A stretch of DNA of 64,000 nt, taken from the NCBI GenBank assembly GCA_963457665.1, contig OY735207.1, forward strand, positions 62,844,960-62,908,959, given 5' to 3'. Below are positions 1-10,538 of the stretch, piece by piece. This stretch comes from Thysanoteuthis rhombus. Its lineage: Eukaryota; Mollusca; Cephalopoda; Oegopsida; Thysanoteuthidae. Each line of letters opens with the position of its first letter. The stretch's first letter is position 1. The notes beneath the pieces are model-generated. The model was not told where the DNA came from, did not search any database, and saw nothing but the letters and a program-made list of their open reading frames with translations. The position numbers were made by a program, and so were the translations under genes.

Positions 1-230
1 CATTTTTGTCTTTGTTCTATTCATCTCCAACTCTATTTTGAGGCTTCCCCTTCTTAGATCACCCAGCATGTTTTGCAACTCATCTGATGTTTCTGATAAT
101 ATTGCAATGTCATCTGTAAATCGTAAATGGTTTAAATATTCTCCTTCTATGTTCCTCCCATTTTTTCCCTATCAGTTTTCCTGAAGGTGCTTTGAACACT
201 TTACATCCTCTTTTCTTACTCCTTTTCTAA
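1..230 (-). pseudogene. RTE-clade LINE reverse transcriptase fragment (catalytic motif region)
   Basis: Read on the minus strand this encodes the block around the reverse transcriptase active site: an FTDD-I motif (codons about 109-120) followed by LSETSDELQNML, then a G-L-like stretch and MNRTKTK. That order (FADD, helix with LQ-ML, MN-KTK) is the RTE-type RT palm signature. The protein would copy element RNA into DNA at a nicked target. Only about 75 codons remain; the upstream part is degraded with frame changes, and the downstream part lies outside the window to the left. It keeps Thr-Asp-Asp where most copies have Ala-Asp-Asp. A dead fragment. Confidence 0.7.
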
Positions 231-239
231 TCGTCATCT

Positions 240-575
240 TGAATCTTTCTGAAGTCAAATCATTGCCGGTCCATTTTGAATATATTCTCAACAGCTTGTA
301 CAAATTTTCATGGTATCAGGACAACTACCCCTGGAACAATTTTCCTCATAGGATAACTACCCTCCAGATAAATAACTTTTGGCAGTTGGCACTAGGACAG
401 TTTTCCCATAGATGTGATCATTACACAGCCAACTATTTAATTTCCACAAGCTACAACTTTGGCTTCGCAGTTGCAATAATATTTTCAGGTTGCAATTATC
501 CAGGCAGATGTTTTGAGATGCACTGTGTGGGTAGCTGTGCTAGTCCTTTGTGAAAGGATTACACATATACATATT
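240..575. other. AT-rich non-coding stretch
   Basis: An open frame of about 100 codons runs through 239-553, but its composition looks like ordinary AT-rich DNA and no domain is recognisable. I see no repeat shared with the rest of the window. Confidence 0.4.
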
Positions 576-660
576 ATTTCATAATGTATATTGCTACATT
601 CTGGCAGATTGATTCATTCAAAGGAATCTGCCTGAATGTTGTGATATACATTATAAAATA
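576..660. repeat. Imperfect palindrome with 35-40 base arms
   Basis: The left arm (TCATAATGTATAT, then TACATTCTGGCAGATT) is matched in inverted order by AATCTGCCTGAATGT and ATATACATTATA on the right, leaving a loop of about 14 bases. It could fold into a hairpin as RNA or cruciform DNA. It may be the remnant of a short foldback element; nothing shows that it is transcribed. Confidence 0.65.
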
Positions 661-760
661 TAAAATAAACAATGTATATTGAAGCTCTATTTTGGGATTG
701 CTATCCATAATATTGAACACTCTTTATTGTTAAAAAATACATAAAAACCTACAAGTTTAA

Positions 761-931
761 ATAATTAGATAAAGTAGAAACAATGAGATGTAAGCTAAGG
801 ATTCTATAATACAAAGTATAACAGGTAGATTATATAATCTGCTTAAATAATTATACCTGTATAATTACATATGTTCATATAATTAGATAATGTGGAAACA
901 ATGGAAACTAAGCTGAGGATTATATAACACA
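761..931. repeat. Imperfect direct repeat (two ~54 base units) with an internal palindrome
   Basis: The segment starting ATAATTAGATAAAGTAGAAA at 761 recurs from about 878 (ATAATTAGATAATGTGGAAA), with the same order of later words (AAGCTRAGGATT, then ATAAYACAA). Between the units is the perfect 14-base palindrome AGATTATATAATCT (827-840), bracketed by ACAGGTA (821-827) and TACCTGT (854-860). This is an old local duplication around a small hairpin. Confidence 0.65.
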
Positions 932-1785
932 ACAAACTTTATGAGCAAAGAAAGAAATTAGTTTTCTTTCTCAAAAACAAGTCCAAGATTCATAACAAAA
1001 AAAATGGCTGGCAATCATCATTGGCTCACAAGACTGGCATCTAAATATATGAAACTGAAGGCTCAATTTTTCATTAGATTAAATGTTTAAGGTTGGGAAC
1101 TCACACAGAATTTGGTCAAATTTTAACAATTTTTCTTTTCTACTTCATCTTTGGGAAATTGATTTTCTTTCGAATGGTATCTAATAATGCAGTATTTGAA
1201 AAGATATCTTACTGGCGTGGATTATATATAGGGTATAACATACAGTGGGACATCTACAGCAGTAATACTTTTTTTATTAAAACAAATTATTTATATCATT
1301 TGAATTGTACATTATGTAAATGTATAATGTAGATATTGTATGCAAAATATGAATAAAGTAAATATTTTGTATGATCCAGGATAGATAAATGTAACATCAT
1401 GGATGAGATTTTTCATTATAAAAAGTTTAATCATGATTTACAAAAAAAAATATATTTTTCAAATTTAACTGAGCTCTCCTCCCTCATTTATGAACTGACT
1501 TTCATGGAACAAATGTGTTGACAAAACACTTCTAAATGAACTTTTATGAATTTTTTGAACAAATCCATAATATTGATGTCCATTTTATTTTTTTAAAAAT
1601 ATGCCTCCCCTTCAAAAATTTTGTTTGTTTTAAAAAAAAATCCTCTGTGGAAAAATAATTTGCATTCATGTCTGGATAATACATTCAAATTTCAAATCAC
1701 TCTCTTTTTTTTGAAGTTCCAAACAGAATTTTCCTCCCATCCAGTGGTAGCAACATTTTTACCGTTGCTACCATTGGACCATGTT
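932..1785. other. AT-rich non-coding stretch, nothing recognised
   Basis: Contains A and T runs and short open frames without recognisable domains. No tRNA-like boxes or shared repeat were seen. Confidence 0.4.
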
Positions 1786-2212
1786 TCAGCTCCATGAAAC
1801 ATGGAACCTAACCAACAGACAGACCTACAAACTGAGATGCATGCAACTTGCGCATGAGAGAATCATCTTAACCTTACATTGAGAGATCATAAGACATCAC
1901 ATTATATCAGGAAGAAAGCGGGTGTCCGTGACATCATAGAGACTATTAAAAAACTAAAATGGCAATGCGCAGGTCATGTTGCAAGAATGAAAAACAACTG
2001 CTGGACATCACGTCTCACAACATGGATCCCCAGAGATCACATAAGAAACCGAGGCTGACAGTACACAAGATAGAGAGATGAACTGAACAGATTCAAGAAA
2101 TACTGGCTCCGCAATGCCCATGATAGAGAATTGTGGCGAATCCTGGGAAAGGTCTATGTCCAATGACGGACGTTAAAAGGCTGATGATGATGATGATGAT
2201 GATGATCATTGG
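1786..2212 (+). pseudogene. RTE-clade LINE 3' end with (TGA)n tail
   Basis: Encodes the C-terminal tail of an RTE-type endonuclease/reverse transcriptase: a degraded ETWNLT start near 1794, a K-LR-MQ-A-ER-like block, a VRDIIETIKKLKWQ-AGHVARM block, TTWIPRDH, then FKKYWLRNAHDRELWRILGK and a stop. It ends in a (TGA)n run at 2182-2206, the usual microsatellite tail of RTE elements. Frameshifts and internal stops make it non-functional, and the copy is 5' truncated to about 0.43 kb. The same segment recurs at about 12.9, 26.5, 30.8, 36.1 and 59.5 kb (plus) and 14.9, 29.5 and 40.5 kb (minus). Confidence 0.85.
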
Positions 2213-2239
2213 ACTAAAATTTTGTTTATGTCTGTGACA

Positions 2240-2330
2240 TTCAGATAGCACACCTGAAGAAGCCTGGAAATGGATCGACCGAAACATTGTGCCAACAACG
2301 CAAACAGCAAAGAGTTAAATCGTCTGCAAA
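2240..2330 (+). mobile_element. Penelope-like element terminus motif
   Basis: CTGAAGA (2254-2260) is followed, after a partly complementary spacer, by GACCGAAACATTGTG (from 2277). This CTGAAGA...GAAAC pattern is typical of Penelope-like element ends and resembles the two conserved halves of a hammerhead ribozyme core. It is the only one of four copies here on the plus strand. The rest of the element is absent. Confidence 0.45.
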
Positions 2331-2460
2331 ACTCTTTCAAAATCTATTATTCACTCTATTCTTCCAATTGTTGCTTTCATGACCAAAACTTACCTTCTTT
2401 TATCATTCTCTTTTTTCCTGCCTCACTTCTCATCATTAAATCATCTTCTTCTCTTTTTAA

Positions 2461-2840
2461 TTAGAAACTGTCGACTGTTTCTTCAGTTTTCAAGTCAGTC
2501 TGGTTGGCTATGTATGTATGTATCACGCATACAGGCTACAGCAATAGAGCTAAAGAGCAGAAAATTTCAACAAAAACTAATTTTTTGTTTTTTGGAAATT
2601 CTCCGCCAAATAAGTTTTTAGGTGGGTGGGGGTCAAATTCCTCCATGAGTTCATGCTAAATTGATCCCTTAGTTTGTGACCAGCAGCATTCAAGTTTGTT
2701 TTTGGAAAATTTTGACTTTTTAATGATCACAGCACAATAAAATACGAGAGAAGTAACTTATTCATTGATCACTTCTCTTCCCATTTTTGATTGATCACCC
2801 CCAATGCAGCATACTGTTGAAAGACATTGGTCACAATTTT
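2461..2840 (-). mobile_element. Rep-A copy (dispersed ~0.43 kb element)
   Basis: Begins with TTAGAAACTGTCGAC, followed by the family landmarks in reverse order: CTTCAGTTTTCAAGTC, a TATGTATG run, AGAGGGC-like motif, TTTTGACTTTTTAATGATCA, GAAGTAACTTATTCATTGAT and TGATTGATCACC. The far end (expected TGACAGTTTCTATTGAGTGA) has decayed to GACATTGGTCACAA. No coding capacity. Confidence 0.75.
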
Positions 2841-3390
2841 TTTGCTTGAGTAATCAACTAGACACCCTTTTTTTCAATTCATTTTTCTAATTATACTGGT
2901 AGCATTTTCATCATGGTACCTTGATTTTACCGTTACCAATACATGATTTTTGGGGTAAAAACCAGCATATATAAGTGGGTGTGATGCATAATTTCCCTTG
3001 GAATGCTATTTTTCTCCTTTTTTCCTTCTCCTTCCTTTTTTCTTTCTCCCTTTATTTTCTCTCATTCTCTTAATACATGCCAGGTTTTCATTAGTGCAAC
3101 ATTGGGCTAAATTGGAGTAGGAGCAAGGAAAATTGTGCTGCGCCAACTTTCCAAATGGGGAGGGCCTGTCTGCCTAAAAAATCAGCATTTGGAATTCTGG
3201 CATTTACAGCAGTTTCAAACCAATTCCTAGTACTGGTAAGAAATATTCAATTCATGCAGTTATGAGGTTGACCTATAGCAATTTACTAACCTTTGGCTAG
3301 TTTGGCACAAGGTCTCAGTTGTAGAGCGCTTAGTGCAAATCAAACTTACCAAACTGACTAAGATGAGTTTAATGATTATAGCAAAACACT
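2841..3390. other. Non-coding stretch with a weak tRNA-like box
   Basis: Contains CT-rich sequence at about 3015-3070 and, at 3311-3345, GGTCTCAGTTGTAGAGCGC, which resembles a tRNA A box region. No matching B box was found, so a SINE is not claimed. Confidence 0.35.
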
Positions 3391-3835
3391 ATTCTCCTTT
3401 TTTTCCTTGTTTTATATATCTTATTCGTTTCCTTTTCTTTTTCTTCTTTCTTTTTCTTTCCTTCCTTCCTCTCTCTACCTGATTCTTTCCTGTCTTTCTG
3501 CCCTCCACATTTTCTTTTCTCTAGTTCCTCCCTTCCTTTCCCTTCTATTTGATTCATCCCTATTTTTCTGCCCTCAATATTTGTTTTCTTTCCTTTTTTC
3601 CTTATTTCCTTTACCCTTTTCTTCCCTCCTCTCCTCCCTCCCTTCTCTCTTCCCTTCATCCCTTCCCTCCCATTCTACCTTCCCCCCTTTTCCTCATCCC
3701 TCCTGTTCTTTCTCCCCCTTTTCACTCTCTCCCCCTTCCTTCCCTCCTCTCCCCTCCCAGCCTGATTCAATCCCACTTTTCCTGCCCCCCCCAACATTCA
3801 TCCTCTCTCTGGGTGTTTCCTCCACCCTCTTTCCC
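3391..3835. repeat. Polypyrimidine (CT-rich) tract, about 440 bases
   Basis: Almost pure C and T on the plus strand (purines on the minus). It opens overlapping frames of 96-163 codons that translate to S/P/F/L or K/E/G/R runs; these are composition artefacts. Long homopurine-homopyrimidine tracts can adopt triplex structure. Confidence 0.85.
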
Positions 3836-4159
3836 CAAGCTAATTACCTATGCCATATTGACAACAAACCAACAAAAGATGCACTCAGTCCAGTATAGAT
3901 ATTACATTATCAACGGATGAACCATCCTGTTGGTCAAGATTTATCATTGTCCATTGACCAAATGGACTTTCAAGGCTAAGTTCATAAAGACAACAATATC
4001 GGATGAGATGAAATCATTAGTAGAAAGAAGGAAGTGCATGTATGTGTATGGGGAAGGGCTTGTGGCCAATCAATAACAAGGACATATCCCAACGCCTTCC
4101 AGCAGCTTTTTCCTTTTCATTAGCTTAAATCTTTTCTCTACTTTTTCTTATATTATTTC

Positions 4160-4440
4160 CTGGATATATATGTATGTGTATTTGAGTGATATGTGTATGT
4201 GTGTGTGTATGTTGATATATATGTGTGTGTGCGTATGTATGCTTATATTTATGTATATGTATTTATATATATAAGTGACTGAAGTGACACAAGAAGATTT
4301 TTTTGAAAAAAATTTCTTTGTGTCCAGTGTTTAAATCTGTAAAGCTTTCTAGACTATATATATGTATATGTGTATGTGTGCGTGCATATGTGTGCGTGCA
4401 TATGTGTGTGTGTGTGTGGGGGTGTATGTTTGTGTGAACA
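4160..4440. repeat. TG/TA microsatellites enclosing a Rep-I copy
   Basis: Degenerate (TATG)n/(TG)n runs at 4165-4270 and 4360-4435 enclose about 80 bases (4272-4352) starting AGTGACTGAAGTGACACAAG and containing AAATCTGTAAAGCTTTCTAGA. The same 80 bases occur inverted at 33493-33575, again between CA and TA microsatellites. Confidence 0.65.
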
Positions 4441-4481
4441 ATCGGGAATGAGACAGACTCAGGATTAAAAGAACACAGAGA

Positions 4482-4528
4482 CTTTTATTAATTAATTAAT
4501 TAATTAATTCATAAATGAATTAATTAGT
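4482..4528. repeat. (ATTA)n microsatellite
   Basis: Tetranucleotide run of TTAA/ATTA units, partly continued as ATGAATTAATTA. Confidence 0.8.
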
Positions 4529-4694
4529 ATGCTTTACATGTTTCAGGAGGGGTTCCTATCTTCAGTAGCTTGTGTGTACCTTTCAGTGGTTAAAAGATTT
4601 CTGTAGAAAACAAATTTAGCATCCGATGTTTTGCTTTGAAAGCAAAAATGGAAATCAAGAAAGAGGACTTCTTTTGGGTCATCATGATGAGTAT

Positions 4695-4696
<2 letters not shown>

Positions 4697-4766
<70 letters not shown>

Positions 4767-4779
4767 GTACATATATATA

Positions 4780-4859
<80 letters not shown>

Positions 4860-4862
4860 TAT
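4697..4862. repeat. (TA)n microsatellite, about 165 bases
   Basis: Nearly pure TA with a GTATATGTACATAT interruption near 4760. Frames through it read as Tyr-Ile repeats and are not genes. Confidence 0.95.
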
Positions 4863-4904
4863 CATGTCAAGAAATGAATATATATGATCTGACAGAATGA
4901 ATTA

Positions 4905-5105
4905 TAAACTGTATTATATCAAGGTAAGTGCATCACTACTTTAAAGCAACTACCCTATAGGTGGCAGGTTTGATTCCTGCAGAAGTACCATTTTCTTTAA
5001 TTGTTTATTCTATTTACGTTGTCTAAGTTGAGTGATATATTAACCATGTAACAGAGAGAGATCATTTCAAATAAGTTTCTATACAATATAACGCAATTAA
5101 TAATT
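4905..5105 (+). mobile_element. SINE-2 copy (tRNA-like head)
   Basis: GGTGGCAGGTTTGATTCCTG (from 4961) matches a tRNA B box and acceptor-side arm, with CTACCCTATAGGT before it. The tail (TTTCTTTAATTGTTTATTCT, then GTCTAAGTTGAGTGA and ATCATTTCAAATAAG) recurs at 19598-19737 and, inverted, at 56150-56300. These features fit a tRNA-derived SINE transcribed from an internal RNA polymerase III promoter. The A box is weak. Confidence 0.6.
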
Positions 5106-5109
5106 TACA

Positions 5110-5111
<2 letters not shown>

Positions 5112-5183
<72 letters not shown>
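5112..5183. repeat. (TA)n followed by (GA)n
   Basis: About 38 bases of TA pass directly into about 34 bases of AG. Confidence 0.95.
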
Positions 5184-5189
<6 letters not shown>

Positions 5190-5190
<1 letters not shown>

Positions 5191-7255
5191 TGGGTGGATT
5201 TAGACCTTGGGGGCTTAGGGCACTTCAAATTTAAGGGACCTACCTATGTACAGAAATTAAAATACATGGCGAATCACAAAATCTACACATCGAAGTCCTC
5301 CCATTGCATGTAATTTGGACTGACAAATTATACTTACATTAGAAGGTTCAATGAGTTATATATCTGAAGTAAATACCTATATACATGTAGATACATACCA
5401 GCAAAACTCCAAGTAGATTTTTAGTTTAGACAAAACATAGCTATGTTGTCAGGTACTCTTTAGTTTCCATAAATAGCAATAACTTAACTGACAATTTATA
5501 CAATAAAGTTAAACTCTGAACCTGTCAATGCAAAAGTTCATCCAAGCTAAGTACAGTAAGTTTTACCAACTTACAGCTATATGCATCATACTACAATATC
5601 TATAAAGAAATCTTTTTTTCTGCATTTTGCACCTGAAAGATCTTTGATGAAATCCTCAAACTGTATCATCTTCAGAACAGTGCTCTCTACATCCAATAAG
5701 CATAGAGCACTTAATCTTTTATGGGTCATCGGTGTTCTCAGATTATTCTTTATCAGTGCTAATATGCTGAATGATCTATTTCCCGAACAACTTGTGATCC
5801 TAATGTTCAAATATAGTCTGAGAGCTATATTAACACTTGGAAAGATATCAGCAAGCCTTTTGTCATGGAGTAAAACTACCTGTTGAGATGGGTTGACACA
5901 TGACCTGAGTTTGGCAAAGGCAGCAAACGGAACAATTTCCTCTAGAAACCCATACTGAAATCATGGAAGGAAGCAATTATAAGCTTCTCAGCTTTGGTTC
6001 TTATGTCTGTACCAGGCAGACTACATAAGTTGACAATGACTTTGAACCTGTTCTACACTAATTGATACGCTACGCTGCGTTCTTTTGAGGCAACAAAACT
6101 TATCTGAAATGACATTGAAAGTTCCAAATCTGAATTTTTCTCTTGAGGAAAAGACAAATTCCCCTGAGACATGTTGGATTCACATCATAACATTTGTTTC
6201 TCTTACTAAACCTGCTTGCTTTGTAGTTTGTGTTGCCATAGAAGTTTCAGACATCCAGCTCAAACTTTTCATACCTATCTTGAAGTGATTCCAGAGAAAT
6301 AGATCCACCACTTTCTTTAGGTCAATTTCATCTCCTTGGGAAACTTTATTTGTCCTGTTGAACCATACAAAGATTATGTCCCAGATCTTTGCCATCAGAG
6401 CAGTTTCAAGACAGTTCATTTTGTCTGTCAATATCTGATCATCATGTCTTGCACCAAGTTTTTGCTCCAAGTTATGTTCAATATCTCTGAGGGCTTTTTG
6501 AATACGGTTGTATCCATCTAAGAGGACTTCAGTAGCATCAGTTCTTGCTGACCAATAAGTGTCTGATGGGGTCTTCACAGTGCTATTTTATTTCCTTCCA
6601 AAGACTTCATTAGATTTGATCATTGATATATTGATAGAAAAAATGGTTTATTACCTTTGTATGAAGCCAAAATAACTATCAGCTCCAACACAGCTAGAGG
6701 CAGCTGCCTGTCCAACAAAATTCAATGAATGAACAACACATGGAATAAAAACTGCTTCTGGGTCCTTATTCCTAAGTTTCGCTTGTATTCTTGTGTAGTG
6801 ACCACACATATTGCTAGCATTGTCATAGGACAGCCCCAAGTCTTTTTCTAGAAATTTTAGCGGAGATGTAGCTAGTATTTCAGCCTAATGAGAGCCAGTC
6901 TGCAGGAAAGTTAAAAACCTTTCTACTAGCCTCCCAGAAACAAAATATTGCACAATGACTGTAAGATGATCAGCATGAATCAGATCTATTGTTAAATCTA
7001 CAGAGAGTGAAAAGTATATGGGAGTTTCATGTTCAGCCACAATAACATTCTTAGTATTTTTCTCACCAACACAACAATCTCTTTGTAGATTATTGGTGAT
7101 TTGTATAAATGCTTACCACTTCCAGGATTGCCAAATTCTTTCAGTTGACCCATTAGAAATGGATCAAATTTTGCAATAGTTCCAAAAATTCCAATTACTC
7201 ATGGATCTTCCTCAGTACTCCTAAATGCCAGGCTTCCCTCAGCTCAAAATATTGT
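5190..7255 (-). pseudogene. hAT transposase relic (ZMYM1/DUF4371 type)
   Basis: Reading leftwards on the minus strand, I see in order: a GNPGSG block and TNNLQRDCCV block (about 7135-7060); SVDLTIDLIHADHLTVIVQY (about 7010-6950), the segment before the first catalytic Asp region; LGLSYDNASNMCGHY (about 6840-6800), the family's GQSYDNASNM motif; PCVVHSLNFVGQAA; a linker from 6578 to 6180; and the C-terminal hAT dimerisation region SGNRSFSILALIKNNLRTP with RLSALCLLDVES (5790-5690). The family's enzymes cut and paste DNA with 8-base target duplications. Stops and frameshifts break it into at least four frames. The stretch 5195-5250 (GGATTTAGACCTTGGGGGCT) resembles the terminal sequence of such elements, so the left end probably lies near 5190; no matching right end was found because a mariner relic abuts it. 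Confidence 0.8.
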
Positions 7256-7790
7256 TCACACTTGTTTTTTGAAATTTTGAACTTATTCTTTGATCACCCC
7301 TATGGCACTTTAACCCCCCTTCAAAGTACACCCTTTGGGGCCTCATACATACCCAGTCACTGTTCCACTTTTCAAAACAGTTCAACATTTTTTATTTGGG
7401 GATTGCCATCAGTTCTATTTTCATGCTTCATTAATCCTTGTTCATGGTCTGAAATTTGCTTTTCAACAATGGAAAACCGAGAGTCTGTACTATAGAAGAT
7501 GCTGGCAGATCTCGGTGATGCTATATTTTGCTAAATAAGCTCTGCGCAAAATATGAAGAATGGACAGGCTTGATCATTATGAATGCAACAGTTTCACAAT
7601 ATACAAACTCATTAAATGACGTCTCACTGATGACTGAGTAATATCATGAGAGAGTGTGCGTTCAAGCATGCACAGTGAAGTTTAAACTGATTGGTTACCA
7701 AGCTGCATCAAGGCCACACAACTGTTCTCAATATATTCAAAATTGATGGATTCTTTCCTGACAGACCTCATATTTCCTGGAATATAAGCA
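7256..7790 (-). pseudogene. Internally shortened mariner relic
   Basis: On the minus strand it starts at about 7785 with GAGGTCTGTCAGGAAAGAAT, a mariner-type terminal sequence, followed by an untranslated leader also found at 27560 and 37690 (TTGATGCARCTY...AACCAATCAG, ACACTCTCT). It ends near 7262 with VYFEGG, matching the YFEGD close of mariner transposases. Only about 0.53 kb lies between the ends, against about 1.3 kb for a full element, so the catalytic middle is missing. The transposase would bind the inverted repeats and insert at TA. Confidence 0.6.
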
Positions 7791-8020
7791 GAAGGATCCT
7801 TCCTTATTTCAGCTGGGAATATTCACTGGTTGTCTATGGTTTTAAAAATCAAATATTGGCTTAAAGAAGTGCCTCATCCTTAATATATAAAAACAAGATT
7901 ATATTTTTAGCCCTTTTGTTTGGGAAAATGTACGTCCTATATGCTGTCAAATACAGTAATTCAGTATCAGGTGAAGTAGACATTACAATTTTACTAACAA
8001 AAACATGTAAGTTAATGCAA
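7791..8020. other. Non-coding spacer between relics
   Basis: No motif recognised. The downstream part of the pogo-like element may extend into it but is too decayed to say. Confidence 0.3.
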
Positions 8021-8740
8021 GTTTTTCATGTCATCTCTTTTATTAGCTTTCAAAAAGCAACAGTCTAGAAACATTTTCAGTGACATAGAATCTTTGCACA
8101 TCATTTACAATCAACTTTCACTAATTCACTTTGATTGTGACATGAAGAGACTTAGATTTGTGAAAATGCTGTATCACAGAAGGATTTCCTCCAAACAACT
8201 GCTAACCAGCTCATCATACCTTTAAGATATCACTTAAATCAGTTCAAGATACTGTCAATAGTTTTGAGAAAGGTCATTAACATTCAAAGAGTTTTTTGGA
8301 TGATTGAACTCATTGTTTGTTTTGTTAACACAGCATTTCAGTTAGATAAGGGAACAGAAAGATTAAATCTCGTCCTTAGTCTTTGTTGAACACTCTCGGT
8401 TGTCCTTTCACAATATCTACAAACAGTTCAGCACATTCACTTACACAAAGCTTGAACCACTTCATCAGAACTTCATCTAGTTTCAAACTTCTTTCTGTCT
8501 TTCATTGTTTTTCTCATGTACATTTATTTCTTTGTACTACTGTCAGCAAAAAATGTTTCTTCATCTTGTACACAGTTGAAGAGTCAATGTTGTAATGTTT
8601 GCACAAGCTTTTCACTGATGCACCACTATCCAGTTTTTTCTAGAGTTCAACCTCATCTTTAATCGATAATGAGCTGTTTTTTTGCTTCACAGCACAGGAT
8701 GTGTTCCCTTTATTCACAAGAGCCATAACTGGGGCCAAAT
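8021..8740 (-). pseudogene. Jerky/pogo (CENP-B-like) transposase N-terminal relic
   Basis: Starting near 8730 on the minus strand it reads SLSIKDEVEL, stop, KKLDSGASVKSLCKHYNIDS and STVYKMKKH. This is the psq/CENP-B-type helix-turn-helix found at the N-terminus of jerky and Tigger/pogo transposases (usual pattern LSI-KVEIL-KLD-G-S---LC--Y-I--STVY--KK). It is followed by KLDEVLMKWF, matching the second DNA-binding half. At least two in-frame stops lie in this stretch. Sequence leftwards to 8021 cannot be aligned confidently; the DDE domain was not recognised. Confidence 0.65.
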
Positions 8741-9440
8741 AAGAATGAATAATGTTAATAATCTGGAAACCAAGCAAGAATTGGTTGTTGGTGTTTACAA
8801 GAGTGTGTTAACAGTTGAAGAGATCGAGTACAACCAGAACAATACACAGTAGATTGGTGCAGTATCCGGGGATATTTGAATTTGCAGTGGCTCAGGAGAT
8901 TTGAAATCAATGCCAAATTCATTGAGGAAGCATATTAATGGAGGTCTTGTGTACTACCAAATACTGTTCAAAAGAATATACCTAATTTAGTCACGAATGA
9001 AATCAACATGGTAGCCAAAAAGTCAATTGACGAAGCTTGTCTGCTGTAGAATTTTGACTTGGAGCAAAGTAAAACAAGATGGTTATATACATTTAGTGTT
9101 TGGTAAAGGTGAAGTTAGTGATTGTATAGTTCATGAGGGCTTCAGAAAGTTTTCAATTGGAAATGTGTTAATCAGAGATGCACTTTAACACTCAAATTCA
9201 GATAAGGGAATAACTACGCATTGAAGTTATCCCTCTCCCACCTATAGGTAAATCAAAAATTTTCTTTTCCTTTCTATTCACTGATTAGTTAAATTATTTT
9301 ATGTTCCATTCACAGAAGAGTTCCACCGTCAATTAGGAAGTGCAGCTACTGATTCATGATACTGACTTACAAACTGTACTTCTATTTTGTATTGTATATA
9401 TAATAATTGAAAAATTATATATTTGTATATCTTTTTTAAT
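8741..9440. other. Non-coding stretch, nothing recognised
   Basis: No domains, tRNA-like boxes or shared repeats were found here. Confidence 0.35.
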
Positions 9441-9700
9441 ACAAATGTATTTATTTACTAGAATGAAATAAGCCGTCACACATCTATGATCTAAATTCTG
9501 GTAGTCATGTAAGGCTTGTCAATTTAGCTCAGTCAGTAAGAGACACGACTATCAATCAGTCAGTAGGGGAAAGTTAATTTTCTCTCCATCAAATTTAGAG
9601 AGGATTGTCCTCGATATTCTTGGTGTTCTTGTCACAGTAGGAAAAGTCAACTCCAGTTTTGGACAGGAGTTGCGCAAAAAGAATGTCCGATGAACATTGA
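9441..9700 (+). mobile_element. SINE-3 copy (tRNA-like head)
   Basis: TTTAGCTCAGTCAGTAAGAG (from 9521) is a good tRNA A box. The body (GAGGATTGTCCTCG, then GGAAAAGTCAACTCCAG and a GACAGGAGTTG hairpin partner) recurs inverted at 29035-29285, where a B box AGTTTGGTTCAATG is also visible. The word pair CAACTCCAG...CTGGAGTTG suggests a small terminal hairpin in the family. Confidence 0.6.
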
Positions 9701-10023
9701 TTATGATGGACCAAGAACTTGTATTGAATCTAATCCACTCTAAACATTTTAGATACTTACATTGAGGTTCTACTCAAGTGATGAAACTGTACGTCTGCAT
9801 TCGTACAGTATTGGGAAAAAGATACACACTTGGGAAATGGGTATCATTCAAAGTCAGTCAATAAAACAACCAGAAAAAAATTGCATTAACTTATTTTTTT
9901 ATTTCCTAAAAAAGAACTTTTTAATTTGTTTTTTTCTTCTCTTTCTTTTGCTCATTTTGTAAGTCAACCTTTAAGTATCGTCTTCAGGATGATACTTTCT
10001 CGTTTTCTCTTTCCAACATTGTA

Positions 10024-10430
10024 GTAACCTTCAACCAAAACTGTCAACATCAATCAAAATTGCTTATATCAAGCATAACTATCAACTTGGGTATTTCAGT
10101 TTTTTAAGTGAACAGGCCTTACCAATAGAGCCTGAGGGCTGAAAATTTAAACATTTACCCTGTATGAGGTATAGAAAACATTTTTTTTGAAATTTTTGAA
10201 AAACCTTCCTAAAATGATGTTTCAAGGGGAGAGGTTAATTTACAATGCAAGCTTATCTTAAATTGGTCCCTTCGTATGTGTTTGTCATTGTTCACACTCA
10301 TATTTAGAAAATTCAGACTTTTTAGTGATCCAACAAAATGCAAGAGGAGTAACTTATTTGTTGATCATCTCTCTTTCCAATTCTTTAATTGATCACACCG
10401 AACACAACAGTTTCTATTTAGTGACTAACC
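10024..10430 (-). mobile_element. Rep-A copy
   Basis: Begins CAACCAAAACTGTCAAC, keeps GAGGGCTGAAAATTTAAAC, a TTTGAAATTTTTGAAAAACC block, AATTGGTCCCTTCGT, AGAGGAGTAACTTATTTGTTGATCA and ends near CAACAGTTTCTATTTAGTGACT, the expected far terminus. Confidence 0.75.
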
Positions 10431-10538
10431 AGATTCTCTTTCTTTTGTTCATTCTGAAAGTTTCTCTTTAAGTATCATCTTCAAGAAAAATACTTTCTCG
10501 TTTCCTCTTTCCAGCATTTTTCTCTTCTCCCATTTGCT

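Noticed and set aside
3311-3345. tRNA-like A box (TCAGTTGTAGAGCGC)
   Set aside because: No B box at the right spacing and no acceptor stem pairing.
3407-3898. 163-codon frame rich in Ser, Phe, Leu and Pro, and a Lys/Glu/Gly-rich frame opposite
   Set aside because: Both follow from the polypyrimidine composition; no domain, and stops are depleted in CT-rich DNA.
4590-4887. Open frames of Tyr-Ile repeats over (TA)n arrays (also at 33.6, 43.8, 44.5, 45.2, 47.8 and 48.4 kb)
   Set aside because: A pure TA dinucleotide run has no stop in two frames; these frames are simple-repeat artefacts.
6085-6288. 67-codon plus-strand frame
   Set aside because: Lies opposite the hAT transposase relic, whose minus-strand motifs explain the sequence.
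9521-9600. Functional tRNA gene at the SINE-3 head
   Set aside because: A box is good, but no cloverleaf can be drawn and the body continues as a dispersed repeat.
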